A stretch of 6,531 bases of DNA from Hydrogenimonas sp. (GTDB taxonomy: Bacteria > Campylobacterota > Campylobacteria > Campylobacterales > Hydrogenimonadaceae). The notes beneath the pieces are model-generated. The model was not told the DNA's origin. It worked only from the letters and a program-made list of their open reading frames with translations, and searched no databases. The stretch spans positions 1 through 6,531 of the forward strand of contig NZ_JAOZOZ010000087.1 of assembly GCF_029933015.1 (NCBI RefSeq), in the 5' to 3' direction. Of this stretch, positions 1 through 6,486 are shown in pieces. Made by a program: the position numbers and the translations under genes. The first letter of the stretch is position 1. Every line of letters starts with the position of its first letter.

Positions 1-1914
1 CCCCACATCGGACACGCCTATACGACGATCATCGCCGATACGCTGGCGCGTTACTCCCGGATGGCGGGCATGGATGTCTTTTTTCTGACCGGAACCGACG
101 AGCATGGCCAGAAGATCGAACAGGCGGCCAAAGCACGTGGCAAGAGTCCCCAGGAGTACGCCGACGAAATTTCGGCACGGTTCAAGAATCTCTGGGACGA
201 GTTCGAGATCAGCTACGACAAATTCATCCGCACCACCGACCCGGACCACATGAGAGGCGTCCAGAAAGCTTTCGAGGTGATGTACGACAACGGCGACATC
301 TACAAAGATGTCTACCGGGGCCACTACTGCGTCAGCTGTGAAACCTTTTTCACCGAAACGCAGCTGGTCGACGACGAGTTCTGCCCCGAGTGCGGCCGCT
401 CCACGACGATCGTGGAGGAGGAGAGCTACTTTTTCCGCCTCTCCAAGTATCAGGACCGCCTCCTGGAGTGGTACGAGAGCAAACCCGAGTGCATCCTCCC
501 CAAAGCCAAGCGAAACGAAGTGATCAACTTCGTCAAGAACGGCCTGGAGGATCTCTCCATCACCCGCACCAGCTTCGACTGGGGCGTCAAACTCCCCGAA
601 AAGCTGGGCGACCCCAAACATGTCATGTATGTCTGGCTCGACGCGCTGATGAACTACGTCACGGCACTGGGCTACGGCGGCGACGAGAAGCTGATGGAGT
701 ACTGGCCGGCGAAAGTCCATCTGATCGGCAAGGACATCCTACGCTTCCACGCCATCTACTGGCCCGCTTTCCTGATGAGCCTGGGGCTCGAACTCCCCCA
801 TCACATCGCCGCCCACGGCTGGTGGACGCGAAACGGCGAGAAGATGAGCAAATCCAAAGGCAACGTGGTCGATCCCAAAGAGATCGCCGACGCCTACGGA
901 CTGGAGAATTTCCGCTACTTCATGCTGCGGGAGGTCCCCTTCGGACAGGACGGCGACTTCAGCCAGCGCGCCCTGATCGACCGGATCAACTCCGATCTGG
1001 GCAACGACCTGGGCAACCTGCTCAACCGCATCATCGGCATGAGCGGCAAATATTTCGATTTCCGCGTCAAGAGCGACGGGGTGGGCACGTTCCACAAAGA
1101 GGAGCTCGAAAACGTCGAGTCGATCCTCTCGAACGTCGAGCCTTTCCTCTACGAGGTACAGACCAACCGCTACCTCGAAGAGCTCTGGAAAACCCTTCGC
1201 ATCGCCAACAAGGCGATCGATACCGCCATGCCATGGGTCAAGATGAAGGAGGGCAAAGAGGATGAGGCGATGGCGACGATCGCGCTGGTGGCCAACATCC
1301 TCGCCAAAGTCGCCGTCCTGCTTCACCCCTTCATGCCCAAAACGACCCAGACCATCGCCAAAGCGCTTGGCTTTACGGTGAATACGGAAAGCTACATGCG
1401 GCTGATAAAAGAGAGTGCGCTGCTGGAGAGCTTCACGATCGAGAAGATCCCTCCCCTCTTTCCGCGTATCGAAGAGCCCCTCGTGGAGACTCCGGGCCAG
1501 AAAGCCGAGACGGCCAGAAGCGAAGAGAAGGCGAAGGAGAAGAAAGCGGCGAAGGAGAAGAAGGAGGAGAGCGAAAAGAGCGGCGCCAACCTGATCACGA
1601 TCGACCAGTTCTTCCAGGTCCAGCTGAAAGTGGGTACCGTCGTCGAAGCCGAGGAGGTTCCCAAAAGCAAAAAGCTTCTCAGACTGCAGGTCGATCTGGG
1701 AGAGGAGAAGCCGCGGCAGATCGTCGCAGGTATCAAAGAGTGGTATTCGCCCGAGGATCTCAAAGGCACACAGGTGTGCGTCGTCGCGAACCTCAAACCC
1801 GCCAAACTGATGGGCATGCTCAGCGAAGGGATGCTTCTGGCCGCAAAAGACGACGAGGGACTCTGCCTCATCCGCCCCGAAAAACCGCGCAAACCCGGCA
1901 GCGCCATTGGATAA
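1..1914 (+). CDS. metG: Methionyl-tRNA synthetase, 5'-truncated by the window edge
   Basis: This class I aminoacyl-tRNA synthetase charges tRNA-Met with methionine in the cytoplasm, using ATP. The frame is open from base 1 and encodes 637 residues here. The HIGH signature (PHIGHAYTT) sits at residues 1-9, so roughly 10-15 N-terminal residues and the start codon lie before the window; the ATG at 61 is internal. A zinc-knuckle pair CVSC (residues 110-113) and CPEC (128-131) lies in the connective domain. KMSKS is at residues 281-285, followed by the helical anticodon-binding domain (NDLGNDLGNLLNR region). A Lys/Glu-rich linker (about residues 499-528) leads to a C-terminal OB-fold tRNA-binding domain of Trbp111 type (about 531-637), which helps dimerisation and tRNA capture. 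All signature motifs are present, so the enzyme should be active. It is probably the first visible gene of a unit with the next two. The identification is very secure; only the start is unseen. Confidence 0.98.
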   Translation, partial: PHIGHAYTTIIADTLARYSRMAGMDVFFLTGTDEHGQKIEQAAKARGKSPQEYADEISARFKNLWDEFEISYDKFIRTTDPDHMRGVQKAFEVMYDNGDIYKDVYRGHYCVSCETFFTETQLVDDEFCPECGRSTTIVEEESYFFRLSKYQDRLLEWYESKPECILPKAKRNEVINFVKNGLEDLSITRTSFDWGVKLPEKLGDPKHVMYVWLDALMNYVTALGYGGDEKLMEYWPAKVHLIGKDILRFHAIYWPAFLMSLGLELPHHIAAHGWWTRNGEKMSKSKGNVVDPKEIADAYGLENFRYFMLREVPFGQDGDFSQRALIDRINSDLGNDLGNLLNRIIGMSGKYFDFRVKSDGVGTFHKEELENVESILSNVEPFLYEVQTNRYLEELWKTLRIANKAIDTAMPWVKMKEGKEDEAMATIALVANILAKVAVLLHPFMPKTTQTIAKALGFTVNTESYMRLIKESALLESFTIEKIPPLFPRIEEPLVETPGQKAETARSEEKAKEKKAAKEKKEESEKSGANLITIDQFFQVQLKVGTVVEAEEVPKSKKLLRLQVDLGEEKPRQIVAGIKEWYSPEDLKGTQVCVVANLKPAKLMGMLSEGMLLAAKDDEGLCLIRPEKPRKPGSAIG

Positions 1915-1943
1915 CCCGTTACCATCCCCGGACACGGAACCGA

Positions 1944-2969
1944 ATGCGTCTTGAAACCGTCCTGGCCGTCACCGGCGGCCGGCTTCTGAATACCCCTTTC
2001 ATATCCGGTTTCGAAACCGTGGCGACCAAACTGAAAAAGGTGCATAGAGGCTCCCTTTTTTTCGCAAAAGAGAGAGAGGATGCGGAAGAGGCCGTAAAGC
2101 TCGGAGCCTACGGTATCATTACCGATCTAAGCATCCCGGCCACCGATCAGGAGATCGCCTGGATCCATGTCGATTCTCTGGCCGAAACCCTGCCGAAACT
2201 GCTGCGCCTCTGGCTGGTGGAGAACCCCAGAAAGATCCGTTATGTCCCCGCTTCGACACTGGAATTCATAAGAGAACTCAACTACGACCATGGGGTGCTT
2301 CCACTCGAAAACGACGATGGGAAAAGAAGCGAACAGCTTTTCGACTCCAGCCCGCTTCAAACGATTCTCTGCGACGACATCCCCTTCATCGAACATATCG
2401 GTTATCTTCTCGAAACGGCCGATTCCGATCCGGTGGAGTACTCCGTCGTCTCCGAAAGCATCTTCGAAACGTCTATCATTCTGGAGGGGCATTACCATCG
2501 CCGGCTGCCGCTGGCTTCCTGCATGCTCTCCTCTTTCATGAACGCCGTGGGTGTTTTGAAACATCTTTCCGCCGGTTTTACCCTGCAGCATCTGCGTCAC
2601 ACCCCCTCCTTCCAGCCGGTTTTCGTGAATAGACATGGTGAAAAGATCCCTTTCGGAGCGAGCGAACACGTTCTCATTTTCGCCGATAATTTCGACAACT
2701 GCCGATGTTTCAGAGTACTGGACGATGTCAGATGGATCGAACGTAAGGTTTTCATCCCAACACAAATTAAGTTCGAATGTGATATAAAAACTCCCATATA
2801 TCAGTACGATTCATTGAAATCTCTTCTCTCGATCATTCGGAAAGATTTCTCAAAGCCCGCCTACACCATCATCGCCGGGTTGAAAGAGGAGATCTTTTTC
2901 GAAAAGATTCAAAGAGAGCGGATTTCATCCGAAACGACCATTTTCAAAGGATTTGACTTTAATGCATAA
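1944..2969 (+). CDS. Uncharacterised MurF-like protein lacking the ATP-binding P-loop
   Basis: This 341-residue protein has no function I recognise with certainty. Residues about 19-92 (GFETVATKLKKVHRGSLFFA, then EEAVKLGAYGIITD and IHVDSLAETLPKLLRLW) follow the pattern of the N-terminal UDP-MurNAc-peptide-binding domain of MurE/MurF ligases: a DSR-like stretch, a PGDLFFA-like stretch, a GA.A.I strand and a late helix. The GxxGKT/S ATP-binding motif expected next is absent (YVPASTLEFI at 100-109). Residues about 174-250 (FETSII, LPLASCMLSSFMNAVGVLK, then LIFADNFDN) faintly recall the region where the Mur-ligase central domain passes into the C-terminal domain. No signal peptide or membrane segment is visible, so it is probably cytoplasmic. 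The ATG at 1944 is the first start codon after metG, 29 nt past its stop; the frame upstream has no other start in the gap. A binding or regulatory role in wall synthesis is only an inference, and chance resemblance remains possible. Confidence 0.85.
   Translation: MRLETVLAVTGGRLLNTPFISGFETVATKLKKVHRGSLFFAKEREDAEEAVKLGAYGIITDLSIPATDQEIAWIHVDSLAETLPKLLRLWLVENPRKIRYVPASTLEFIRELNYDHGVLPLENDDGKRSEQLFDSSPLQTILCDDIPFIEHIGYLLETADSDPVEYSVVSESIFETSIILEGHYHRRLPLASCMLSSFMNAVGVLKHLSAGFTLQHLRHTPSFQPVFVNRHGEKIPFGASEHVLIFADNFDNCRCFRVLDDVRWIERKVFIPTQIKFECDIKTPIYQYDSLKSLLSIIRKDFSKPAYTIIAGLKEEIFFEKIQRERISSETTIFKGFDFNA
2946..2951 (+). promoter_or_regulatory. Ribosome binding site that fixes the antiporter start
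   Basis: The bases AAAGGA lie 10 nt before the ATG at 2962, an acceptable Shine-Dalgarno distance. They lie only 1 nt before the in-frame TTG at 2953, too close for that codon to be the start. The site is inside the end of the preceding gene, consistent with coupled translation. Confidence 0.65.
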
Positions 2970-4128
2970 CGACACCTCCGAACCGTCGTCGGGTATTCAG
3001 GACTTTTTCCAGGACTACTGGGATTTGATGGCGGGGGTCTTCTTCGCCTCCTTCGCTTTTCTCTTTCATACGACCGGTCAGGTTTACCTGGCCACACTCT
3101 TCGCGGGACTCGGTATCGCGGCTTTCTCCTTCACCGTCTCGGAAATCGCGGAAATACTGGCCGAAAGGCTTCAGGAGCCCTACGCCAGCTTCGTTCTGAC
3201 CTTCAGCGCCGTCGCCGTGGAGATTCTGCTTCTGTTCATGATCCTTCTGGAGAGCAGTCACGGCGCCCATGCGCTGGAGACGGTCAAAGGCGGTATCATC
3301 TCCGCCGTCATCGTCGACATGAACGTACTTCTGGGTATCGCGGTCTTCGTAGGGGGGCTACGCTTCAAGGAGCAGGAGCACAACGAAGATACATCCAGCA
3401 CCTATACGACGATTCTGCTCGTCGCATCCGTCGCGCTGCTGGTGCCGAGTCTGCTCCAGTACTCGAAAGACAGCGGAGATTCGCTGATGACGGCAAGCTA
3501 CATCATCGCATTCCTGCTGATGGTCTACTACGTCACGATCTTCATCTTCCAGACACGGACCCATATCCACTTCTTCAAAGCCACGGCCCGCAGCCGCATC
3601 TTCCGGCTCAGGCGAAAAAGAGCGGAGCACAGCGAGGAGGAGGAAGAGGAAGAGAACTACATCTTCGAAAAACTTCCGAACATCGCCAACTTCTTCGCCA
3701 TTTTCGGACTGATCTTTCTCATCGGTATCATCGCCGAAATCTTCGCCAGCGACGGCATGCACATCGCCAACGAATACGGCATCTCCGCCGCGCTGGCGGG
3801 TCTTGTGATCGCGATCATCAGTGTCTCACCCGAACTCTTCACCGCCATCAAAGCGGCCAAAAGCGACCAGATCCAGCGTGTCGTCAACATCGCCATGGGA
3901 GCCTCGACCGTTTCGATCCTGCTCACCGTACCGATATTGATGATGCTCGCACCCTTCGCCGACGTTCAGCTCTCTCTCGATTTCAACTCCCTGCAGATCG
4001 GCGCACTGATTCTGACCGTCATACTGGCCTGGAAGACCACTGACAACGGCGAAACCAACTACGTCGAGGGAATCAGCCACCTGATGTTCTTTTTCGCCTA
4101 TGCGGTAATCGCGGCGTTTTATCATTAA
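2962..4128 (+). CDS. chaA: ChaA/CAX-type calcium (sodium)/proton antiporter
   Basis: This inner-membrane cation/proton exchanger of the CaCA superfamily has 388 residues, close to E. coli ChaA in length. It probably exports Ca2+ or Na+ in exchange for protons. Hydrophobic segments fill most of the chain, in two halves. The first alpha-repeat (about residues 78-133) has the acidic residue E87 in SAVAVEI, then VDMN (118-121) and the ChaA-like GLRFKEQE (132-139). The second (about 278-325) has SPEL with E291, then VNIAMGAS (308-315). Between the halves is a cytoplasm-like basic and acidic loop (RLRRKRAEHS followed by seven glutamates, 225-231), recalling the acidic motif between the two halves of CAX exchangers. 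The ATG at 2962 was preferred to TTG at 2953 because of the upstream AAAGGA. The gene overlaps the previous one by 8 nt, suggesting translational coupling. Ion specificity cannot be read from sequence alone. Confidence 0.9.
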   Translation: MHNDTSEPSSGIQDFFQDYWDLMAGVFFASFAFLFHTTGQVYLATLFAGLGIAAFSFTVSEIAEILAERLQEPYASFVLTFSAVAVEILLLFMILLESSHGAHALETVKGGIISAVIVDMNVLLGIAVFVGGLRFKEQEHNEDTSSTYTTILLVASVALLVPSLLQYSKDSGDSLMTASYIIAFLLMVYYVTIFIFQTRTHIHFFKATARSRIFRLRRKRAEHSEEEEEEENYIFEKLPNIANFFAIFGLIFLIGIIAEIFASDGMHIANEYGISAALAGLVIAIISVSPELFTAIKAAKSDQIQRVVNIAMGASTVSILLTVPILMMLAPFADVQLSLDFNSLQIGALILTVILAWKTTDNGETNYVEGISHLMFFFAYAVIAAFYH

Positions 4129-4216
4129 CATTCATGCGCACCTTAAGGTGCGCGTCATTATGCGCGCACAGCGCGCTGTCATTGGTCATTTCGCATCCTT
4201 TGGATGCTGTTATTTG
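4129..4216 (+). repeat. REP-like cluster of three hairpins separated by GTCATT words
   Basis: Three adjacent perfect stems lie just after the antiporter stop. They are GCGCACCTTAAGGTGCGC (4136-4153, an 18-nt palindrome), GCGCGC-ACA-GCGCGC (4162-4176) and GCATCC-TTT-GGATGC (4193-4207). They are linked by short AT-rich words: GTCATTA (4154-4160), GTCATTG and GTCATTT in tandem (4178-4184 and 4185-4191), and the related GTTATTT (4209-4215). The hairpins differ in sequence while the linkers repeat. None is followed by a T-run, so they are poor intrinsic terminators, but they could protect the mRNA 3' end or be a dispersed extragenic palindromic element. Function is inferred; the symmetry is directly visible. 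Confidence 0.7.
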
Positions 4217-4242
4217 GTAAAAGTAAACAGTGACCATTTCTA

Positions 4243-4282
4243 CGATCCCAGATTCTCACAAAGCCGCATTGCGGCGATCCCA
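4243..4282 (+). repeat. Pair of CGATCCCA direct repeats flanking a small hairpin
   Basis: The octamer CGATCCCA occurs at 4243-4250 and 4275-4282, 32 nt apart (about three helical turns). Between them is the perfect stem GCCGC-ATT-GCGGC (4263-4275). The second copy falls where a -35 element would be for the -10 at 4296, so this could be a regulator site for the downstream gene. It could also be chance; eight bases are little evidence. Confidence 0.35.
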
Positions 4283-4295
4283 TGTCCCGCTATAG

Positions 4296-4301
4296 TATAA
4301 T
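4296..4301 (+). promoter_or_regulatory. Promoter -10 element for the TRAP binding protein
   Basis: TATAAT is a perfect sigma-70 -10 hexamer in an AT-rich patch within otherwise GC-rich DNA. No TTGACA-like -35 is present at the usual distance (4273-4278 reads GGCGAT), which fits the loosely conserved -35 of Campylobacterota promoters. Transcription would start near 4308, giving a leader of under 30 nt before the ATG at 4335. Because it follows the hairpin cluster, the TRAP gene probably has its own transcript. Confidence 0.7.
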
Positions 4302-4323
4302 TTCCCAATCAATCCAAACCGAC

Positions 4324-4328
4324 AAGGG
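4324..4328 (+). promoter_or_regulatory. Ribosome binding site of the TRAP binding protein
   Basis: AAGGG ends 6 nt before the ATG at 4335. It supports that start, which also gives a complete Tat/lipoprotein signal beginning at residue 1. Confidence 0.7.
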
Positions 4329-4334
4329 TTCTGC

Positions 4335-5429
4335 ATGAAACGTAGAGATTTCGTCAAAGGTGCCATCGCGGCGACGGCGGCGGTGGGTTTTTCCGGCTGT
4401 ACCCGGGAGATGATCGAAGGCAAGAAGAGTGTCAATATCAACCGCCGCAAGAAGGTGAAGCTCAAGCTCGCCACCAGCTGGCCGGCCAACTTCCCGATCA
4501 TGGGGACGGGTGTGGACCGCTTCGCCGAAAAGGTGAAGGAGATGAGCGGCGGATCCCTGGAGATCAAGGTCTATCCGAAAAACATCCTGGTTCCGGCGCT
4601 GGCGGTTTTCGACGCCACCAGCAGCGGGCAGATCGACGCGTTCCACTCCGGTCCCTACTACTGGAAAGGAAAAAACCCGGCTTTCGCCCTCTTCAGCGGC
4701 CTGCCTCTGGGGATGGTGGCCAGCGAGCTTTCGTGCTGGATGAACTACGGCGGAGGCTACGACCTGTGGCGGGAACTCTACGGCAAATTCAACCTCTACC
4801 CCTTTGTCGGCGGCAACACGGGCGTGCAGATGGGAGGATGGTTCCGCAAGCCGATCGACTCCCTGGAAGATCTGAAAGGACTGAAGATGCGCATCCCCGG
4901 CCTCGGGGGCGAAGTGATGGCCAAACTGGGGGTCAATCCGATCCTTCTGCCGGCCGGCGAGATCTATACCTCGCTGGAACGCGGCACGATCGACGCCACC
5001 GAATGGGTGGGGCCGGCGCTGGATATCCGCATGGGCTTCTACAAAGTCGCCCGCTACTACTACACCGGCTGGCACGAACCGGGCTCCATCCTCGAGCTCA
5101 CCTTCAACAAAGCCCGTTTCGAATCCCTGAGCGAAGAGCACAGAGCCGTCATAAAATACGCCGCCGAGGCGATGACGACGGAGATGTACCACGAATTCAT
5201 GCATGAAAACGCCAAGGCTCTCAAAAAACTCAAAGAGCTGGATGTGCAGATCAGGGATTTCTCCCCGGAAATCATAGAAGCGGCGAAAAAGGCCCTGATG
5301 CGCGTCGTGGAGGAGCAGAGCGCAGAAAGTGAAGATTTCAAGCGGGTTTTCGCTTCGATGGAGGATTACTACCGCCTCATCAAACCATGGACCGACATCA
5401 GCGAGGCGAAATATCTCTCTATTCGCTGA
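4335..5429 (+). CDS. dctP: TakP-like TRAP transporter solute-binding lipoprotein (DctP family)
   Basis: This is the extracytoplasmic solute receptor of a tripartite ATP-independent periplasmic (TRAP) transporter, 364 residues. It would capture an organic acid and deliver it to DctQ/DctM membrane subunits for sodium-driven uptake. The N-terminus has KRRDFVK (residues 2-8), matching the twin-arginine motif, a hydrophobic stretch, and the lipobox FSGC with C22, so it is probably exported folded by Tat and lipid-anchored. The mature part matches TakP, the Rhodobacter 2-oxoacid receptor, from memory: VPALAVFDA, YYWKGKNPAFA, GNTGVQMGGW (Q165), MRIPGLGGEV (R186), ATEWVGP (E223, W224) and GWHEPG. In TakP the Gln, Arg, Glu and Trp of these motifs hold the ligand and its sodium. 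A long helical C-terminus fits TRAP receptors. A 2-oxo or hydroxy acid ligand such as pyruvate or lactate is inferred. No permease genes flank it. Its stop overlaps the convergent gene by 11 nt. Confidence 0.93.
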   Translation: MKRRDFVKGAIAATAAVGFSGCTREMIEGKKSVNINRRKKVKLKLATSWPANFPIMGTGVDRFAEKVKEMSGGSLEIKVYPKNILVPALAVFDATSSGQIDAFHSGPYYWKGKNPAFALFSGLPLGMVASELSCWMNYGGGYDLWRELYGKFNLYPFVGGNTGVQMGGWFRKPIDSLEDLKGLKMRIPGLGGEVMAKLGVNPILLPAGEIYTSLERGTIDATEWVGPALDIRMGFYKVARYYYTGWHEPGSILELTFNKARFESLSEEHRAVIKYAAEAMTTEMYHEFMHENAKALKKLKELDVQIRDFSPEIIEAAKKALMRVVEEQSAESEDFKRVFASMEDYYRLIKPWTDISEAKYLSIR

Positions 5430-6423
5430 GAGGAAAACCTGTGGCCAGGCTTCTTTCGAGCGCCTTTTTGGCCCTGAAAAGGGCCTGGATGCCGCTCTGT
5501 GAGGAAGCGCCCTTGACGACGTAGTGTCTCTTTTCGATCACCTTCTTATAGGGTTCCCGCAGCTTCAGGTCGATCGATGCTCTCAGCAGATGGGTGTCGG
5601 CACGGCTATCGTGATAGAGCTTTCCCTCCACCTGGATGCAGATGGTGTCTTTTTTGGCTTCATCCCATGCCAGAACGGGATAATTCTCTCTTCTCAAAAC
5701 CCTCTCCACCGCTTCCGAAAAGAGTTCCAGCGCCGGTGTTTCGGCCGGTTCGACACAGAAACTGAGCCGTTTTTTCAAAGATCTCTCCGTCCTGGCGAAG
5801 TAGGAAATGCCCCCTTCCACCCGGCTTCTGACACTTTTTCCGAAGGGTTCGATGGATGAGGCGAAAAGATACTCCGGCAGCAGTGCGATCATCTTTTTTT
5901 TCGCTTTTTTGGCGGTGCGATAACGGGTCAGGATATCCGAGCCGGATACCGCGTGCCAGGACTCTTCGATCGGTACGAGTCTGCGTATCACCCTCTTCTT
6001 GTAGGGACGGGCGACAATACCGCGGTCGACGCTCACTTCGACGAAACAGGGACCGCCGGGCAGACACCGGCTTCGTGTCACTTCGTAATCGCTAATTTTC
6101 AGACGTTTCAGACGTTTTGTGATAGATTCGATCTCGTTTTTTCCAAGATGCCTGCCGAATTTTCTCTTTTTCTCTTTAAAAGCGCGCAGAATTTTTTCCG
6201 TCATACCCTTTTTCATATCGGCAAGTGCCGCTTTTGTCGCTTCCTCCATCGTATCTGCCGAACCTTTTCCGAAAAAACTCTTTCCGCTCTCTTGGGTCGG
6301 CCCCGTATACCATGCGGGAACGGCGACTTTCACTTCGGCAGGCTCGACGGGATCTTGCACGACTTTCCGGCTGCAGCCTGAAAAGAGAAAGAGAAGAAGT
6401 GCGAAGAGAAAAAATCTGTTCAT
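5419..6423 (-). CDS. Basic LPP20-like envelope lipoprotein
   Basis: This is a predicted envelope lipoprotein of 334 residues whose exact role is unknown. The signal peptide MNRFFLFALLLFLFSGC ends in the lipobox FSGC with C17 as the lipidated cysteine; the mature protein is rich in Lys and Arg. Residues about 36-133 (PAWYTG, FFGKGSADTMEEATKAAL, then CFVEVSVDRG) follow the pattern of LPP20/FlgP-type lipoproteins: a P.W / G.G start, a long A-rich helix, and a V.V.V strand near the end. Two cysteines in this part, C120 and C126, could form a disulphide. The second half (about 220-330) has two further helix-strand units ending in FRAKKALERSL and may be a second domain of similar fold. At 334 residues it is longer than single-domain LPP20 proteins. 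The ATG at 6423 is chosen because it starts the signal peptide; a weak AGG (6436-6434) lies 10 nt upstream. It is transcribed toward the TRAP gene. Confidence 0.85.
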   Translation of the reverse strand: MNRFFLFALLLFLFSGCSRKVVQDPVEPAEVKVAVPAWYTGPTQESGKSFFGKGSADTMEEATKAALADMKKGMTEKILRAFKEKKRKFGRHLGKNEIESITKRLKRLKISDYEVTRSRCLPGGPCFVEVSVDRGIVARPYKKRVIRRLVPIEESWHAVSGSDILTRYRTAKKAKKKMIALLPEYLFASSIEPFGKSVRSRVEGGISYFARTERSLKKRLSFCVEPAETPALELFSEAVERVLRRENYPVLAWDEAKKDTICIQVEGKLYHDSRADTHLLRASIDLKLREPYKKVIEKRHYVVKGASSQSGIQALFRAKKALERSLATGFPLSE

Positions 6424-6434
6424 CGTATATCTGC

Positions 6435-6482
6435 CTGCCGATAAAAAAATTGGGTTGGATAGGGTTATAGAATTATCGGCAG
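6435..6482 (-). repeat. 10-bp inverted repeat upstream of the LPP20-like gene
   Basis: CTGCCGATAA at 6435-6444 and TTATCGGCAG at 6473-6482 are perfect reverse complements separated by 28 nt. On the minus strand the 28-nt spacer contains a -10-like TATAAC (6469-6464), and GATAAT (6477-6472) overlaps the outer arm. The inner arm overlaps the weak Shine-Dalgarno. It could be a two-site operator around the promoter or, if transcribed whole, a leader stem covering the ribosome site. Which of these applies is not decidable from sequence. Confidence 0.55.
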
Positions 6483-6486
6483 AAAC

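Noticed and set aside
61..63. ATG at 61 as the start of metG
   Set aside because: The essential HIGH motif is encoded in frame before it (bases 1-15), so this methionine is internal.
390..1265. 291-codon plus-strand frame inside metG
   Set aside because: Arg/Pro-rich low-complexity translation typical of an out-of-frame shadow of a GC-rich gene.
739..1935. 398-codon minus-strand open frame antisense to metG
   Set aside because: It is opposite a gene with every MetRS motif, its translation has no recognisable domain, and long antisense frames are expected in GC-rich DNA.
1740..1943. N-terminal extension of the MurF-like protein into metG
   Set aside because: The extension overlaps the conserved tRNA-binding domain of MetG and is Arg/Thr-rich; the ATG at 1944 lies in the gap and begins the domain-like sequence.
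2127..2765. 212-codon minus-strand frame antisense to the MurF-like gene
   Set aside because: The plus-strand frame is longer, sits in operon spacing and has family resemblance; this one has no recognisable features.
2953..2955. TTG start for the antiporter
   Set aside because: The AAAGGA ribosome site is only 1 nt upstream of it but 10 nt upstream of the ATG at 2962.
4136..4207. Hairpin cluster as a CRISPR array or intrinsic terminator
   Set aside because: The stems differ in sequence and the linkers are much too short for CRISPR spacers; no stem is followed by a T-run.
4290..5204. 304-codon minus-strand frame antisense to the TRAP receptor
   Set aside because: It is opposite a clearly conserved protein; His/Arg/Gly-rich translation without signal or domain.
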